Shown here: one piece after another, positions 17,347 to 26,266 of the stretch
Numbering within the stretch: position 1 is the stretch's first letter
Layout of the letters: every line of letters starts with the position of its first letter
From: Thalassococcus_A lentus
Lineage (GTDB): Bacteria; Pseudomonadota; Alphaproteobacteria; Rhodobacterales; Rhodobacteraceae
Reading direction: 5' to 3'
Assembly (NCBI RefSeq): GCF_028023555.1
Contig: NZ_JAQIOY010000002.1
Location: forward strand, 1-64,000
DNA length: 64,000 nucleotides
Translations under genes and position numbers: made by a program
The notes under the pieces: generated by a model
Database searches by the model: none
The model's input: only the letters and a program-made list of their open reading frames with translations
Told to the model about the DNA's origin: nothing

Positions 17347-18018
17347 TCAGTCGGAAGCCTGAGCTTTGCGCCATGCATGCGGGTCTTTCAGGAAGGCTTC
17401 AACCTCGCCCAGTACGCCTGCGTGACGCTCTGGCGCTTCGGCCAAAACTTCCCACCACGTGCAAAGGTGATGCAGGCTAACACCGTGATCACCCAGAGTT
17501 TTAATCGTCTCGTGGAAGATGCCGTAATAGAAGATAACGGCGGTATGCGCACAGTCTGCTCCGGTGTCGCGGATGGCATCCACAAAGGACAATTTGCTGC
17601 CGCCGTCGGTGGTCAGGTCTTCGACCAGAAGAACCCGTTGGCCTTCGGTCATCGCCCCTTCGATTCGGGCGTTCTTGCCGTAGCCTTTGGGCTTTTTGCG
17701 GACATAGGTCATGGGCAGGCCCATGCGCTCTGCGACGAGCGCGGCAAATGGAATGCCCGCGGTTTCGCCGCCCGCGATGTTGTCAAAGGCCTCAAATCCG
17801 GCATTGCGCATCACCGTGACTGTCAGAAAGTCCATCAAAGTGCTGCGAATACGTGGATAGGAAATCAATTTCCGGCAGTCGATGTAGACCGGCGACAACT
17901 GGCCGGAGGCCAACTTGAACGGCTCGTCCTGCATGAAATTCACCGCTTCGATTTCCCACAACATGCGTGCGGTCAGGCGCGCCATTTCTTCGGCGGTCGG
18001 ATAAGTCGATGGGATCAT
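17347..18018 (-). CDS. pyrE: PyrE, orotate phosphoribosyltransferase
   Basis: A 223-residue enzyme that makes OMP from orotate and PRPP. The PRPP-binding motif VLLVEDLTTDGGS is at 129-141, the flexible catalytic loop RKKPKGYGKNARIEG at 107-121, and the hood segment SGQLSPVYIDCRK near 38-50. AAAGGAAATCACC precedes the ATG. It follows pyrC by 58 bp on the same strand, so the two pyrimidine genes are probably co-transcribed. Confidence 0.96.
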   Translation of the reverse strand: MIPSTYPTAEEMARLTARMLWEIEAVNFMQDEPFKLASGQLSPVYIDCRKLISYPRIRSTLMDFLTVTVMRNAGFEAFDNIAGGETAGIPFAALVAERMGLPMTYVRKKPKGYGKNARIEGAMTEGQRVLLVEDLTTDGGSKLSFVDAIRDTGADCAHTAVIFYYGIFHETIKTLGDHGVSLHHLCTWWEVLAEAPERHAGVLGEVEAFLKDPHAWRKAQASD

Positions 18019-18076
18019 GGTGATTTCCTTTTCTTTTCGGGCAGGCGGTTGGGGCAGGGCGCGCCTGTGTCGTTCC

Positions 18077-19114
18077 TCAGGTTGTGACGTTCCAATGCAG
18101 CGGCATCATCGGATCGAACACCGTCACGGGGCCGTCATCAGTTTCGATATGCGCCGGATACTGGACAGGCGTTCCTTTGGTAAGGGTGACAGTCGCGTCA
18201 TTCGCCGGCAGGCCATAGAATGCCGGACCATTGAGCGATGCAAAGGCCTCAAGCTTGTCCAGGGCGCCGTCCTGTTCGAACACTTCGGCCAGAATTGACA
18301 GCGTGTTGGTGGCGGTAAAGCAGCCCGCACAACCGCAAGGCTGCAGTTTGGCCGGATCCGTATGCGGCGCCGAATCCGTTCCGAGGAAGTATGACGGATC
18401 GCCCGAGGTTGCGGCTTGGCGCAGCGCGAGACGGTGCTCCTCTCGTTTGGCGACCGGCAAACAGTAGTAATGCGGTTTGATCCCGCCCGCCAGAATGGCG
18501 TTGCGATTGATGACAAGGTGATGCGTGGTGATCGTGGCGCCCAGAGTGTCACCGCCCTCACGGGCATATTGCGCACCTTGAGAAGTGGTGATGTGTTCCA
18601 TGATCACCCGCAAACCGGGCGTCGCGCGGCGCAACGGATCAAGAATGCGGTCGATAAAGACGGCTTCTCGGTCGAAAATATCAATGTCGTTGTCCACCAC
18701 TTCGCCGTGAACACAAAGCGGCACGCCCGCTTCGGCCATTGCGTCGAGCACCGGGCGGACCTTGTCCATGTCGCGAACACCCGAGGCCGAGTTGGTGGTC
18801 GCGCCAGCGGGATAGAGTTTAACCGCTGTAATGATCCCGTCCCGGTGCGCCTTGACCAGATCGGCTGCGTCCGTGTTTTCGGTCAGGTAGAGCGTCATCA
18901 ACGGCTTGAAGTCCGATCCGTCCGGCAGGGCGGCCAAAATGCGGTCCCGGTAGGCGATGGCCTCTGCGCCGGTCACGACGGGCGGGACGAGATTTGGCAT
19001 GATGATCGCACGGGCAAAATGGCGTGCGGTCTCGGGGGCGACGGCCTGCAGCATGGCGCCATCGCGCAGGTGCAGGTGCCAGTCATCGGGGCGGCGGATC
19101 GTGATCTTTTCCAT
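18077..19114 (-). CDS. pyrC: PyrC, dihydroorotase (class II)
   Basis: A 345-residue zinc amidohydrolase that cyclises carbamoyl-aspartate. The metal pair HLHLRDG (His13, His15) is at the N terminus, and the bridging carboxylated lysine lies in ITAVKLYPAGATTNS near 96-110. Other ligand blocks are LCVHGEV, MEHITT, ITTHHLVI and LGTDSAPH. The ATG at 19114 gives the E. coli-like length; the upstream extension is low-complexity shadow. pyrE is directly downstream. Confidence 0.96.
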   Translation of the reverse strand: MEKITIRRPDDWHLHLRDGAMLQAVAPETARHFARAIIMPNLVPPVVTGAEAIAYRDRILAALPDGSDFKPLMTLYLTENTDAADLVKAHRDGIITAVKLYPAGATTNSASGVRDMDKVRPVLDAMAEAGVPLCVHGEVVDNDIDIFDREAVFIDRILDPLRRATPGLRVIMEHITTSQGAQYAREGGDTLGATITTHHLVINRNAILAGGIKPHYYCLPVAKREEHRLALRQAATSGDPSYFLGTDSAPHTDPAKLQPCGCAGCFTATNTLSILAEVFEQDGALDKLEAFASLNGPAFYGLPANDATVTLTKGTPVQYPAHIETDDGPVTVFDPMMPLHWNVTT

Positions 19115-19214
19115 GCGGTGCGCGTTAGCATGTGCCGCGCGGCATCGCCAGAGCATTGTCGCCACAACCCGTCCACGATATTCTGGTTGAGGGAAGAGCA
19201 GGAGAGTGAGTGCA

Positions 19215-19490
19215 ATGCTGATGACAATTTTGCTGGCAGGGCTGGCAGGTTGGGCCGCACGCCCGGCCGAAACCAAGATCGCCGAGACTTTGGCGGGCTT
19301 TGTTGGCGAACAGGGACTGCAGTCACAGGCAGACAGACGCGCGGCGGCGCTTTTGGTTTGCCTGATTGGCGCGGGACTGGTGCTTTGGATACTGGATGCC
19401 CGTGGCGGCGCGCTGGTTTTCAGCATCGGCGCGGCCTTGGGCTATTTCTTCAACGATATTCGTGAGGCGATCCTGAACCGTCAACGCTGA
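19215..19490 (+). CDS. Small two-TM membrane protein
   Basis: A 91-residue protein with an N-terminal hydrophobic stretch (about 1-16) and a second around residues 45-75 that may hold one or two helices. The ATG at 19215 is preceded by GCAGGAGAG at good spacing; a GTG nine bases upstream is possible. It diverges from pyrC and converges on the next gene with a three-base gap. No family recognised. Confidence 0.6.
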   Translation: MLMTILLAGLAGWAARPAETKIAETLAGFVGEQGLQSQADRRAAALLVCLIGAGLVLWILDARGGALVFSIGAALGYFFNDIREAILNRQR

Positions 19491-19493
19491 CGG

Positions 19494-20426
19494 TTAGATC
19501 CCGTCGTTTAGCGATTCCAGTTCGGCCAGACGCCTGCGAAAGCGTGGCGCATGCATACGGGCCACGACGTTCTGGCACAGCAATTGTGCCAGCCCGTCCC
19601 GTTCGTCGGAATCCAGGCGGGCCAAAAGCTTGCGCAGGTACGGCGGATGATCGCGGCGCGCCCGCATCATTTGCGCGAATTCATAGGTGCCCAGACGGTC
19701 CTCTGAGACGGCCTTGAGCAATGATGGCATCAGATCCAGCGTCAGCAGATCGCTTTGCAAAGCGCCGCCCATAAAGGGCATTCTGAGCCGGGTCACGTTC
19801 CGGCGTTCAAACAGCGCCGAATGCATGGCGTCCAGTGTTTCACGCGGATCGTAGAGCACATAGGCGTGCTGCGCAGCGTCCAGCATATCCGGGGCGAACC
19901 CATAGCGGGACGTGAAATCGCGGCGACGCTGTTCGTAGAACCGGTCGTCCCATTCCGTGACACGTGGATCCAAGGTAGCCTGTGGCTGTAGCACCAGAAC
20001 ACGGGCGCCCGGTGCCGCAACGGAATAGGCCGCTGCTGCATAGCCACAGGGGCCAGCGCCGAAAAAGATCACCTTTTCGAAGTCGTCAAAAAAGCCATCG
20101 TCCAACAGTTGGTCGAAAAAGCCATAAACACGCGGATCGCGGAACCAGGTGTCGCCGTGGCTGAGAATGGACAATGAAGACCATCCATGGGCGGCAACCA
20201 TGTCAAAACCAAGTGGCGTGCGGGTTTCCGACAATGCCTCGATACCGGGCATTGATTCAAAGGTCACAAGCAGCGTGTCGCCCTGTTCGACGAAAATGCC
20301 GGCATGGGATTTGCCCAGCGGTTCGGCAAAGCCGTTTTGCTGACCGATCTTGCGAAGCGCGCCGAGCCATTCGCCACGCGCAAGGCGTGACAGATCGGGC
20401 GGGAAACTGTGTGTCTTCTGCTGCAT
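19494..20426 (-). CDS. Unknown alpha/beta-fold protein
   Basis: A 310-residue soluble protein. The region VIFFGAGPCGYAAAAY (119-134) looks like the strand-elbow-helix of an alpha/beta hydrolase, but no serine sits at the nucleophile position (GAGPCG). A strand LVLQPQATLDP and the segment AAHGWSSLSILSHGDTWF near 78-95 suggest a binding pocket. Related roseobacter proteins are, as I recall, sometimes labelled PAPS reductase, which I cannot support: there is no PAPS-reductase motif here. ATG at 20426 chosen; a GTG six codons upstream is possible. Confidence 0.6.
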   Translation of the reverse strand: MQQKTHSFPPDLSRLARGEWLGALRKIGQQNGFAEPLGKSHAGIFVEQGDTLLVTFESMPGIEALSETRTPLGFDMVAAHGWSSLSILSHGDTWFRDPRVYGFFDQLLDDGFFDDFEKVIFFGAGPCGYAAAAYSVAAPGARVLVLQPQATLDPRVTEWDDRFYEQRRRDFTSRYGFAPDMLDAAQHAYVLYDPRETLDAMHSALFERRNVTRLRMPFMGGALQSDLLTLDLMPSLLKAVSEDRLGTYEFAQMMRARRDHPPYLRKLLARLDSDERDGLAQLLCQNVVARMHAPRFRRRLAELESLNDGI

Positions 20427-20559
20427 GGGCCTGCTCGTTCTCACGGCTCGCTTGCCGGAACGGTGCGAGCTCTGACGGAAACAATGCCCTGGGTTTCAGG
20501 CCAAATTGTGTAAAAGGCGTGGAAATACTATGAGACGCGCAGCCGCAGAAAAAACTGTT

Positions 20560-21237
20560 TCAGCGCAGATATTTGCTGGCTTCCTTGCGGGCGAAGGGCT
20601 TCATTTGCGCGCCGTGAGCGTCCAGAAACGCTCGCACACGGTCCGCATCATGCTTGGACAAGTCACGCAACCACCAGCCGATGGCTTTCTGAATGAACCA
20701 GTTGCGATCGGGCACATATTTTGCTGCCCAGCCCAGAATACGGTCGCGTGCCGCGTATTCCTCGGCTGATGGGTGGTTTTGCTTGGTCCAGGGCAGGGTC
20801 ATGACCAGTGCGGCACGGCGGGTCCACATGTGATCGCTGCCTGTCCATGTCTCGACGGTATCCAGACGCGATGGATCAGCGACCAATCGGCGGCCACCTG
20901 CGCTGCAGACATGATCTGCGATGGCCCATCCATCAAAATCGGGAACCCAGGAATTAATCAGCGCCCAAACCTGATGATCTGGCCGAATACGCGCCTGCGT
21001 CAGCAGTTTGGGTGCCAAAATGCGCGCTTCGAACACCCCGGTCTGCCAAAGCTGATCGGCAAGGGCGACCCGTTGGTCCAGATCGAGCGACCCACGCCAC
21101 TGTTTGGACAGATCGTTGAGCACAGGGTTTGGAACACCCAGAACAACGCGATCCGTCTTGTGATACTGCGCTTTGCCAGCAGCGGTGTCCGGCTCGCTTG
21201 CCGCAGCAAGCGCTGCCATGGCGTCGTCGAGTGTCAT
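20560..21237 (-). CDS. AlkD-like DNA alkylation repair protein
   Basis: A 225-residue all-helical protein of the AlkD/HEAT-like DNA glycosylase family, which excises 3-methyladenine and 7-methylguanine-type lesions. Visible blocks are YHKTDRVVLGVPNP, the Trp-rich WALINSWVPDFDGWAIADH region near 90-108, and the C-terminal DRNWFIQKAIGWWLRDLS segment carrying an arginine as in AlkD. It starts 22 bp after the glmS stop on the same strand and may be the last gene of a glmU-glmS-alkD unit. Confidence 0.82.
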   Translation of the reverse strand: MTLDDAMAALAAASEPDTAAGKAQYHKTDRVVLGVPNPVLNDLSKQWRGSLDLDQRVALADQLWQTGVFEARILAPKLLTQARIRPDHQVWALINSWVPDFDGWAIADHVCSAGGRRLVADPSRLDTVETWTGSDHMWTRRAALVMTLPWTKQNHPSAEEYAARDRILGWAAKYVPDRNWFIQKAIGWWLRDLSKHDADRVRAFLDAHGAQMKPFARKEASKYLR

Positions 21238-21259
21238 AGCGCTGTGATCCGGTTGTGCG

Positions 21260-23077
21260 TCATTCCACGGTCACGGACTTGGCCAGATTGCGCGGCTGAT
21301 CCACGTCGGTGCCCTTAGCGTCGGCAGCGTGGTAGGCCAGCAGCTGTGCGGGTAGGGCGTAAAGCAGGGGCGACAGCACTTCAGGCACATCAGGAAGGAT
21401 GATGGTCTGCCACACGTCCGCTCCGGCTGCGTCTGCACCGGCTGCATCCGTGATCAGGCAGACTTTGCCGCCACGGGCCATGACCTCCTGCATGTTGGAC
21501 ACGGTTTTGTCGAACAGCGAATCCCTTGGGGCCATGACGACCACCGGAACCGTTTTGTCGATCAGAGCAATCGGCCCGTGCTTCAACTCTCCCGATGCAT
21601 AAGCTTCAGCGTGTATATAGCTGATTTCCTTTAGTTTTAATGCACCTTCAAGTGCGAGCGGGTACATCAGCCCCCGCCCAAGGAAAAGGACATCGCGTGC
21701 TTCGGCGATCTGGCGGGCGGCCTTGCGGATCGCGTCGCCTCGTTGCAGGGCGACGTTGAAAATGCCCGGCATTGCCCGCAATGTTTCGAGCACCTCTGCT
21801 TGTTCAGCGGAGTCCATGCGTCCACGCGATTTGGCCGCCTCCAGCGCGAGCATCAGCAAGACATTGAGCTGACAGGTAAAGGCTTTGGTCGATGCGACCC
21901 CGATCTCGACACCGGCGTGGATAGGCAAAGCCAAATCGCTTTCACGCGCGATAGAGGATGTGGGCACGTTCACCACTGACACGATTTTGTCAGCTTTTTC
22001 AGCGCAGTAACGCAAAGCCGCCAATGTATCTGCGGTTTCGCCGGATTGGCTGACAAACAGCGCCACCGTGCCTTTGGTGATCGGCGGTTCGCGATAGCGG
22101 AACTCTGAGGCGATATCGACTTCGACCGGAATGCCGGCCAGTTGCTCAAACCAGTATTTTGCCGTCAGGCAGGCATAAAAGGCGGTGCCGCAGGCGACCA
22201 TGACCAGTCTTTCGACCTTGTCGAAATCCAAACCGGGATCTGGCAAAGAGATGCCGTCTTTGTCCAGATAGGCCGACAGCGCACCGGACAGCACAGTCGG
22301 CTGTTCGGCGATTTCCTTGGCCATGAAGTGTTTGAACCCGCCTTTGTCCACGCGGGCGGCATCCATCTGGATGGTCTGCTGGTCGCGATTCACGCGTTGG
22401 CCTTTGGCGTTGGTGATCGTCGCGCCTTGCCGGTTGATGACAGCGCGATCGCCTTCTTCGAGATAGGTGATCTGGTCTGTCATGGGCGCCAGCGCGATTG
22501 CATCCGAGCCAACGAACATTTCCCCGTCACCGTGCCCGATCGCAAGAGGCGAGCCCTTGCGCGCGGCAACCAGCAGGTCTTCTTCGCCATCAAACAGAAA
22601 AACCAGTGCAAAGGCGCCTTCGAGTTTGTCGATGCAGGCCATGGCGGCGTCGGTGGCCGAGGCCCCTTGATCCATCAGATGCTGGGTCATCAAAGCCACG
22701 GTTTCGGTGTCTGTTTCCGTCTGCGGCGTGATGCCATGGGTTGCCAGTTCTTCGCGAAGCTCACGGTAGTTTTCGATGATCCCATTATGCACGACTGCCA
22801 CGGGACCTGCGCGGTGCGGGTGGGCATTTGTCGTGCTGGGTGCACCATGTGTCGCCCAACGCGTATGCCCGATACCAGCCTTGCCCGGCAGTGGTTCGTG
22901 AACCAGCAGATCCGAAAGGTTGACCAGCTTGCCAACCGCGCGCCGACGTTCCAGTTTGCCGCTGTTTACGGTCGCAATACCGGCGCTGTCATAGCCGCGA
23001 TATTCCAGACGCCGCAGCGATTCGACCAAAGTGGGGGCAACTTCGTGTGAGCCCAGAATACCAACAATACCGCACAT
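21260..23077 (-). CDS. glmS: GlmS, glucosamine-6-phosphate synthase
   Basis: A 605-residue isomerising glutamine:fructose-6-phosphate aminotransferase feeding UDP-GlcNAc synthesis. The N-terminal nucleophile is Cys2 in MCGIVGILG, with GHTRWATHG and HNGIIENY in the glutaminase domain. Two SIS domains follow (SQSGETADT and SSTKAFT-type binding loops), and the protein ends DVDQPRNLAKSVTVE. The ATG shares one base with the glmU stop (TAATG), so the genes are coupled. Confidence 0.97.
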   Translation of the reverse strand: MCGIVGILGSHEVAPTLVESLRRLEYRGYDSAGIATVNSGKLERRRAVGKLVNLSDLLVHEPLPGKAGIGHTRWATHGAPSTTNAHPHRAGPVAVVHNGIIENYRELREELATHGITPQTETDTETVALMTQHLMDQGASATDAAMACIDKLEGAFALVFLFDGEEDLLVAARKGSPLAIGHGDGEMFVGSDAIALAPMTDQITYLEEGDRAVINRQGATITNAKGQRVNRDQQTIQMDAARVDKGGFKHFMAKEIAEQPTVLSGALSAYLDKDGISLPDPGLDFDKVERLVMVACGTAFYACLTAKYWFEQLAGIPVEVDIASEFRYREPPITKGTVALFVSQSGETADTLAALRYCAEKADKIVSVVNVPTSSIARESDLALPIHAGVEIGVASTKAFTCQLNVLLMLALEAAKSRGRMDSAEQAEVLETLRAMPGIFNVALQRGDAIRKAARQIAEARDVLFLGRGLMYPLALEGALKLKEISYIHAEAYASGELKHGPIALIDKTVPVVVMAPRDSLFDKTVSNMQEVMARGGKVCLITDAAGADAAGADVWQTIILPDVPEVLSPLLYALPAQLLAYHAADAKGTDVDQPRNLAKSVTVE

Positions 23078-24432
23078 TATTTGGCCTCTTTTTTCTGTTT
23101 GGCCTTTCTGGCCTTTAACATTTCGAACAATTTTGTTGCAAATCCGGGCTTGGTCGATTGTTTGGCCCGGCCAATGGCGAGCGCTCCGGCAGGCACATCA
23201 TCGGTGATGACCGACCCTGATCCGGTCATGGCGCCTGCACCCACCGAAACCGGCGCAACCAGCATGGTGTCTGAACCGATGAAGGCCCCGGCACCGATGG
23301 TTGTGCGATGCTTGAAGACGCCATCATAATTGCAGGTCACCGTGCCCGCGCCCAGATTTGCGCCTGCGCCCACAGAAGCATCACCGACATAGGACAGATG
23401 GTTCACTTTGGCGCCTTCATCCAGTTGCGCATTCTTGATCTCGACAAAGTTGCCGATCTTTACGTCCTCAGCCAGTTCCGCGCCGGGTCTGAGCCGCGCA
23501 AAGGGGCCAACAACGGCGCCCCGGCTGACATGGCAGCCTTCGAGGTGGCTGAATGCACGGATGCGCGCGCCGCTTTCCACAGTTACGCCCGGCGCACAGA
23601 TTACATTCGGCTCGATGATGCTGTCAGCGCCGATCACCGTGTCCCAGGCTGTGTAGACTGTTTCAGGGGCATGCAACGTCACGCCATCGGCCATCAATTC
23701 CTGACGCCGCCGTGCCTGAAACCCGGCTTCGGCCTCGGCCAGTTCTGCCCGTGAATTGACACCCAGAGTTTCGGATTCATCGCAGCGCACCACACCGGCG
23801 GACAGGCCGCGTGCACGGGCGATTTCGATGATGTCAGTCAAATAGTACTCGCCCGATGCGTTTTCATTCCCAACCGCGGCGATCAGATCAAACAACAGGT
23901 CCGAATTGGCGGCGACTACGCCGGAATTGCAGAGCGTTATGGCTCGTTCTTCCTCGGTGGCGTCCTTGAATTCGACGATCTTTTCCAAAGCGTCGCCCTT
24001 GGCCACCAGTCGGCCATATCGGCCCGGGGCTGCCGCGTCAAAGCCCAGCACCACCACGTCATTGGTCTTACGGGCCTCCAGCATGGCTTCGAGCGTTTCT
24101 TCGCGGATGAACGGCGTGTCCCCGTAAAGTACGATCGCATCGCCGCCAAAACCTTCCAGCGCGGGCCGGGCCTGCGCTACGGCATGGGCCGTGCCAAGCT
24201 GCTCTTGTTGCAAAACGATCTGCGCCATCGGATCAAAGTCGTGGGCTGAGGCCTCGACCATTTCAGCTTTGTGTCCGGCGACCACAACGGTGGCTTCCGG
24301 CTCAAATGCAACGCCAGCTCGCATGGCGTGCCAGAGCATCGGCGCGTGGCCGATCTGGTGCAGGACCTTGGGCAGGTCGGATTCCATCCGCGTGCCTTTG
24401 CCGGCAGCGAGTATGATCAGGGCAATGCTCAT
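23077..24432 (-). CDS. glmU: GlmU, bifunctional GlcNAc-1-P uridyltransferase/acetyltransferase
   Basis: A 451-residue enzyme that makes UDP-GlcNAc. The N-terminal nucleotidyltransferase has LAAGKGTRMESDLPKVLH (8-25) and LYGDTPFI; the C-terminal left-handed beta-helix hexapeptide repeats run from about 250 to 430. The tail is Lys-rich (KARKAKQKKEAK). It is followed immediately by glmS with a one-base overlap, and diverges from a Gph-like phosphatase across 120 bp. Confidence 0.97.
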   Translation of the reverse strand: MSIALIILAAGKGTRMESDLPKVLHQIGHAPMLWHAMRAGVAFEPEATVVVAGHKAEMVEASAHDFDPMAQIVLQQEQLGTAHAVAQARPALEGFGGDAIVLYGDTPFIREETLEAMLEARKTNDVVVLGFDAAAPGRYGRLVAKGDALEKIVEFKDATEEERAITLCNSGVVAANSDLLFDLIAAVGNENASGEYYLTDIIEIARARGLSAGVVRCDESETLGVNSRAELAEAEAGFQARRRQELMADGVTLHAPETVYTAWDTVIGADSIIEPNVICAPGVTVESGARIRAFSHLEGCHVSRGAVVGPFARLRPGAELAEDVKIGNFVEIKNAQLDEGAKVNHLSYVGDASVGAGANLGAGTVTCNYDGVFKHRTTIGAGAFIGSDTMLVAPVSVGAGAMTGSGSVITDDVPAGALAIGRAKQSTKPGFATKLFEMLKARKAKQKKEAK

Positions 24433-24552
24433 GGCCTCAATCCCGTTTGTCTTTTGTTGGCCCCCGTTTTATCCGGTTGGAGGCGCGGGGCAAGCGGGCA
24501 TTGCTCACGCTTGATTGCGGGATGTGACAGCAATGACAAAAGGGAGCAGACA

Positions 24553-25215
24553 ATGCGCTGCGTGATTTTCGACCTCGACGGAACGCTGGCTGACACCAGT
24601 GGTGATCTGATTGCTGCGGCAAATCATTGTTTTGACGCCATGGGCCAGTCTGTTCGGCTTGATCCGGTCGCGGATGCTGGCGTTGCCTTGCGTGGCGGGC
24701 GCAGAATGCTGACGGTTGGGCTTGAGCGGGCAAACGCCTATTCGGAGCAGGTGGTCGATCAATGGTACCCCGAATTGCTGAGCGCCTATGGCGCGGCGCT
24801 GGACGTTCACACGCAGCTCTATCCCGGTACGGTCAAGGCCGTCGAAGCGTTACGCAGTGCCGGATATGCTGTTGGCATCTGCACCAACAAACCCGAAGGG
24901 CTGGCCGAGTCCTTGATGCGGTCACTTGGCGTGCGGGATATGTTCGGATCGCTGATCGGTGCCGATACCTTGCCAACACGCAAACCCGATGTTGCGCCAT
25001 ACTGGGCTGCCGTCGATGGTTGTGGTGGTACGCGTGACCGTTCTTTGCTGGTGGGGGACAGCGATACGGATCGCAACACTGCGCGGGCTGCGGGTGTGCC
25101 ATCGATCCTCGTGACCTTTGCCCCCGAAGGCGAAGCGGTGCGTGATCTGGAACCAGAAGGCATCATTGATCACATGGATGATTTGGGCGCCGAGGTTGCA
25201 AGGCTGATCGGTTAG
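24553..25215 (+). CDS. HAD-superfamily phosphatase (Gph-like)
   Basis: A 220-residue HAD subfamily IA phosphatase. Motif I is FDLDGTLADT (Asp7 nucleophile, Asp9 acid), motif II is ICTNKP, motif III the Lys in TRKPDVAPY, and motif IV VGDSDTDRNTA. This resembles phosphoglycolate phosphatase, which clears 2-phosphoglycolate, though other sugar phosphates are possible. The ATG at 24553 follows AGGGAGCAG. Divergent from glmU. Confidence 0.88.
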   Translation: MRCVIFDLDGTLADTSGDLIAAANHCFDAMGQSVRLDPVADAGVALRGGRRMLTVGLERANAYSEQVVDQWYPELLSAYGAALDVHTQLYPGTVKAVEALRSAGYAVGICTNKPEGLAESLMRSLGVRDMFGSLIGADTLPTRKPDVAPYWAAVDGCGGTRDRSLLVGDSDTDRNTARAAGVPSILVTFAPEGEAVRDLEPEGIIDHMDDLGAEVARLIG

Positions 25216-25241
25216 GACGGCCCCGGTTTTGATTGTCCGCG

Positions 25242-26147
25242 CTATGATACCGTGCGCCGCCGCATGTTGATCAGCACGATACCTACAGCCACCAGCGCAA
25301 GCGCGCCCAAAAAGCCCGGTCCCACAGGCTCGTCCAGCAAGGCCCATCCCATTGCCACCGACAAAACCGGCGACAGGAAGGAAAAGGCAGCCACATCGGA
25401 CGCTGGATAGATCGACATGATATGCAGCCAGAACAGGAAGCCGAGCGAGGCGATGAACACCGCCTGAAAGCCCAGCCCGGCCCAGTGGACCAGTTCAGGA
25501 TCGCGCATCAGCGGGCCGAACAGCGGTGCGACGACGCACAAAACCACAGCAGACACCGACAATTGCCAGAACAATTGCGATTCTGCCGGAAGCGTGGCCA
25601 CGCGGGTCAGCCGGACCGACAGCGCGATGCCAACCCAGGCAAAGCAGGCCAGCAGGGCGAGCAGATCGCCAGTAATATTGCCTGCATCCCGGCTTTGTGG
25701 ATCAGCCAAAGCCCAGATCACCCCGGTCATGGCCATAACCAGCCCAAGCGCCCGTCGCGGCGAAAGGCGTTCCCCGGGCAAGGTGAAATGCGCCACCAGC
25801 GCCAGCCAGACCGGCATAGAGTAGAGCAGGATTGCGCTGCGCGAGACCGTGGTCAGGTCCAGCGCTATGAACAGGAACAGAAATTCCACACTAAACAGCG
25901 CGCCCATCATCAGCCCGGGCCAGAGAGTTTCGCGTAGTCCGGTGATGCGGCGGGACATGAACAGACACCACAGGCCAAGCACGGCCAAGGCGAACAAACT
26001 GCGCAAACCAGCGCTCCAAACCGGGCCAAAACCACCGTTGGTCAGCTTGATCACCACCTGATTGAAGGCAAGCAGGGTGGCGAAACTGGTCATTCCGATT
26101 GCGCCGTAGGCGTCCATCGAAGATTTGCGGGCGGTGGTTTTGGTCAT
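25242..26147 (-). CDS. EamA/DMT-family transporter
   Basis: A 301-residue inner-membrane protein with about ten TM helices in two EamA halves. Typical segments are SRSAILLYSMPVWLALVAHFTL at the end of the first half and DVAAFSFLSPVLSVAMGW near the end of the second. It probably exports a small metabolite; the substrate is unknown. Starts at GTG 26159 or ATG 26117 are also possible. It converges on the Gph-like gene. Confidence 0.85.
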   Translation of the reverse strand: MTKTTARKSSMDAYGAIGMTSFATLLAFNQVVIKLTNGGFGPVWSAGLRSLFALAVLGLWCLFMSRRITGLRETLWPGLMMGALFSVEFLFLFIALDLTTVSRSAILLYSMPVWLALVAHFTLPGERLSPRRALGLVMAMTGVIWALADPQSRDAGNITGDLLALLACFAWVGIALSVRLTRVATLPAESQLFWQLSVSAVVLCVVAPLFGPLMRDPELVHWAGLGFQAVFIASLGFLFWLHIMSIYPASDVAAFSFLSPVLSVAMGWALLDEPVGPGFLGALALVAVGIVLINMRRRTVS

Positions 26148-26266
26148 CCTGCCAGTCACACTGTCTGAGCGTCGCCGTCAAGCTTTCCCCGCGCTTGGCA
26201 CTGGACGCGCGCCGGGAATCTGTCACTCTGCCCCTTGGATATTTTGAAAACGAGAGGAGCCGCCAG

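Noticed and set aside
19494..20426. Phosphoadenosine phosphosulfate reductase
   Set aside because: No ECGxH or PAPS-binding motif; the glycine-rich segment looks like an alpha/beta-hydrolase elbow instead.
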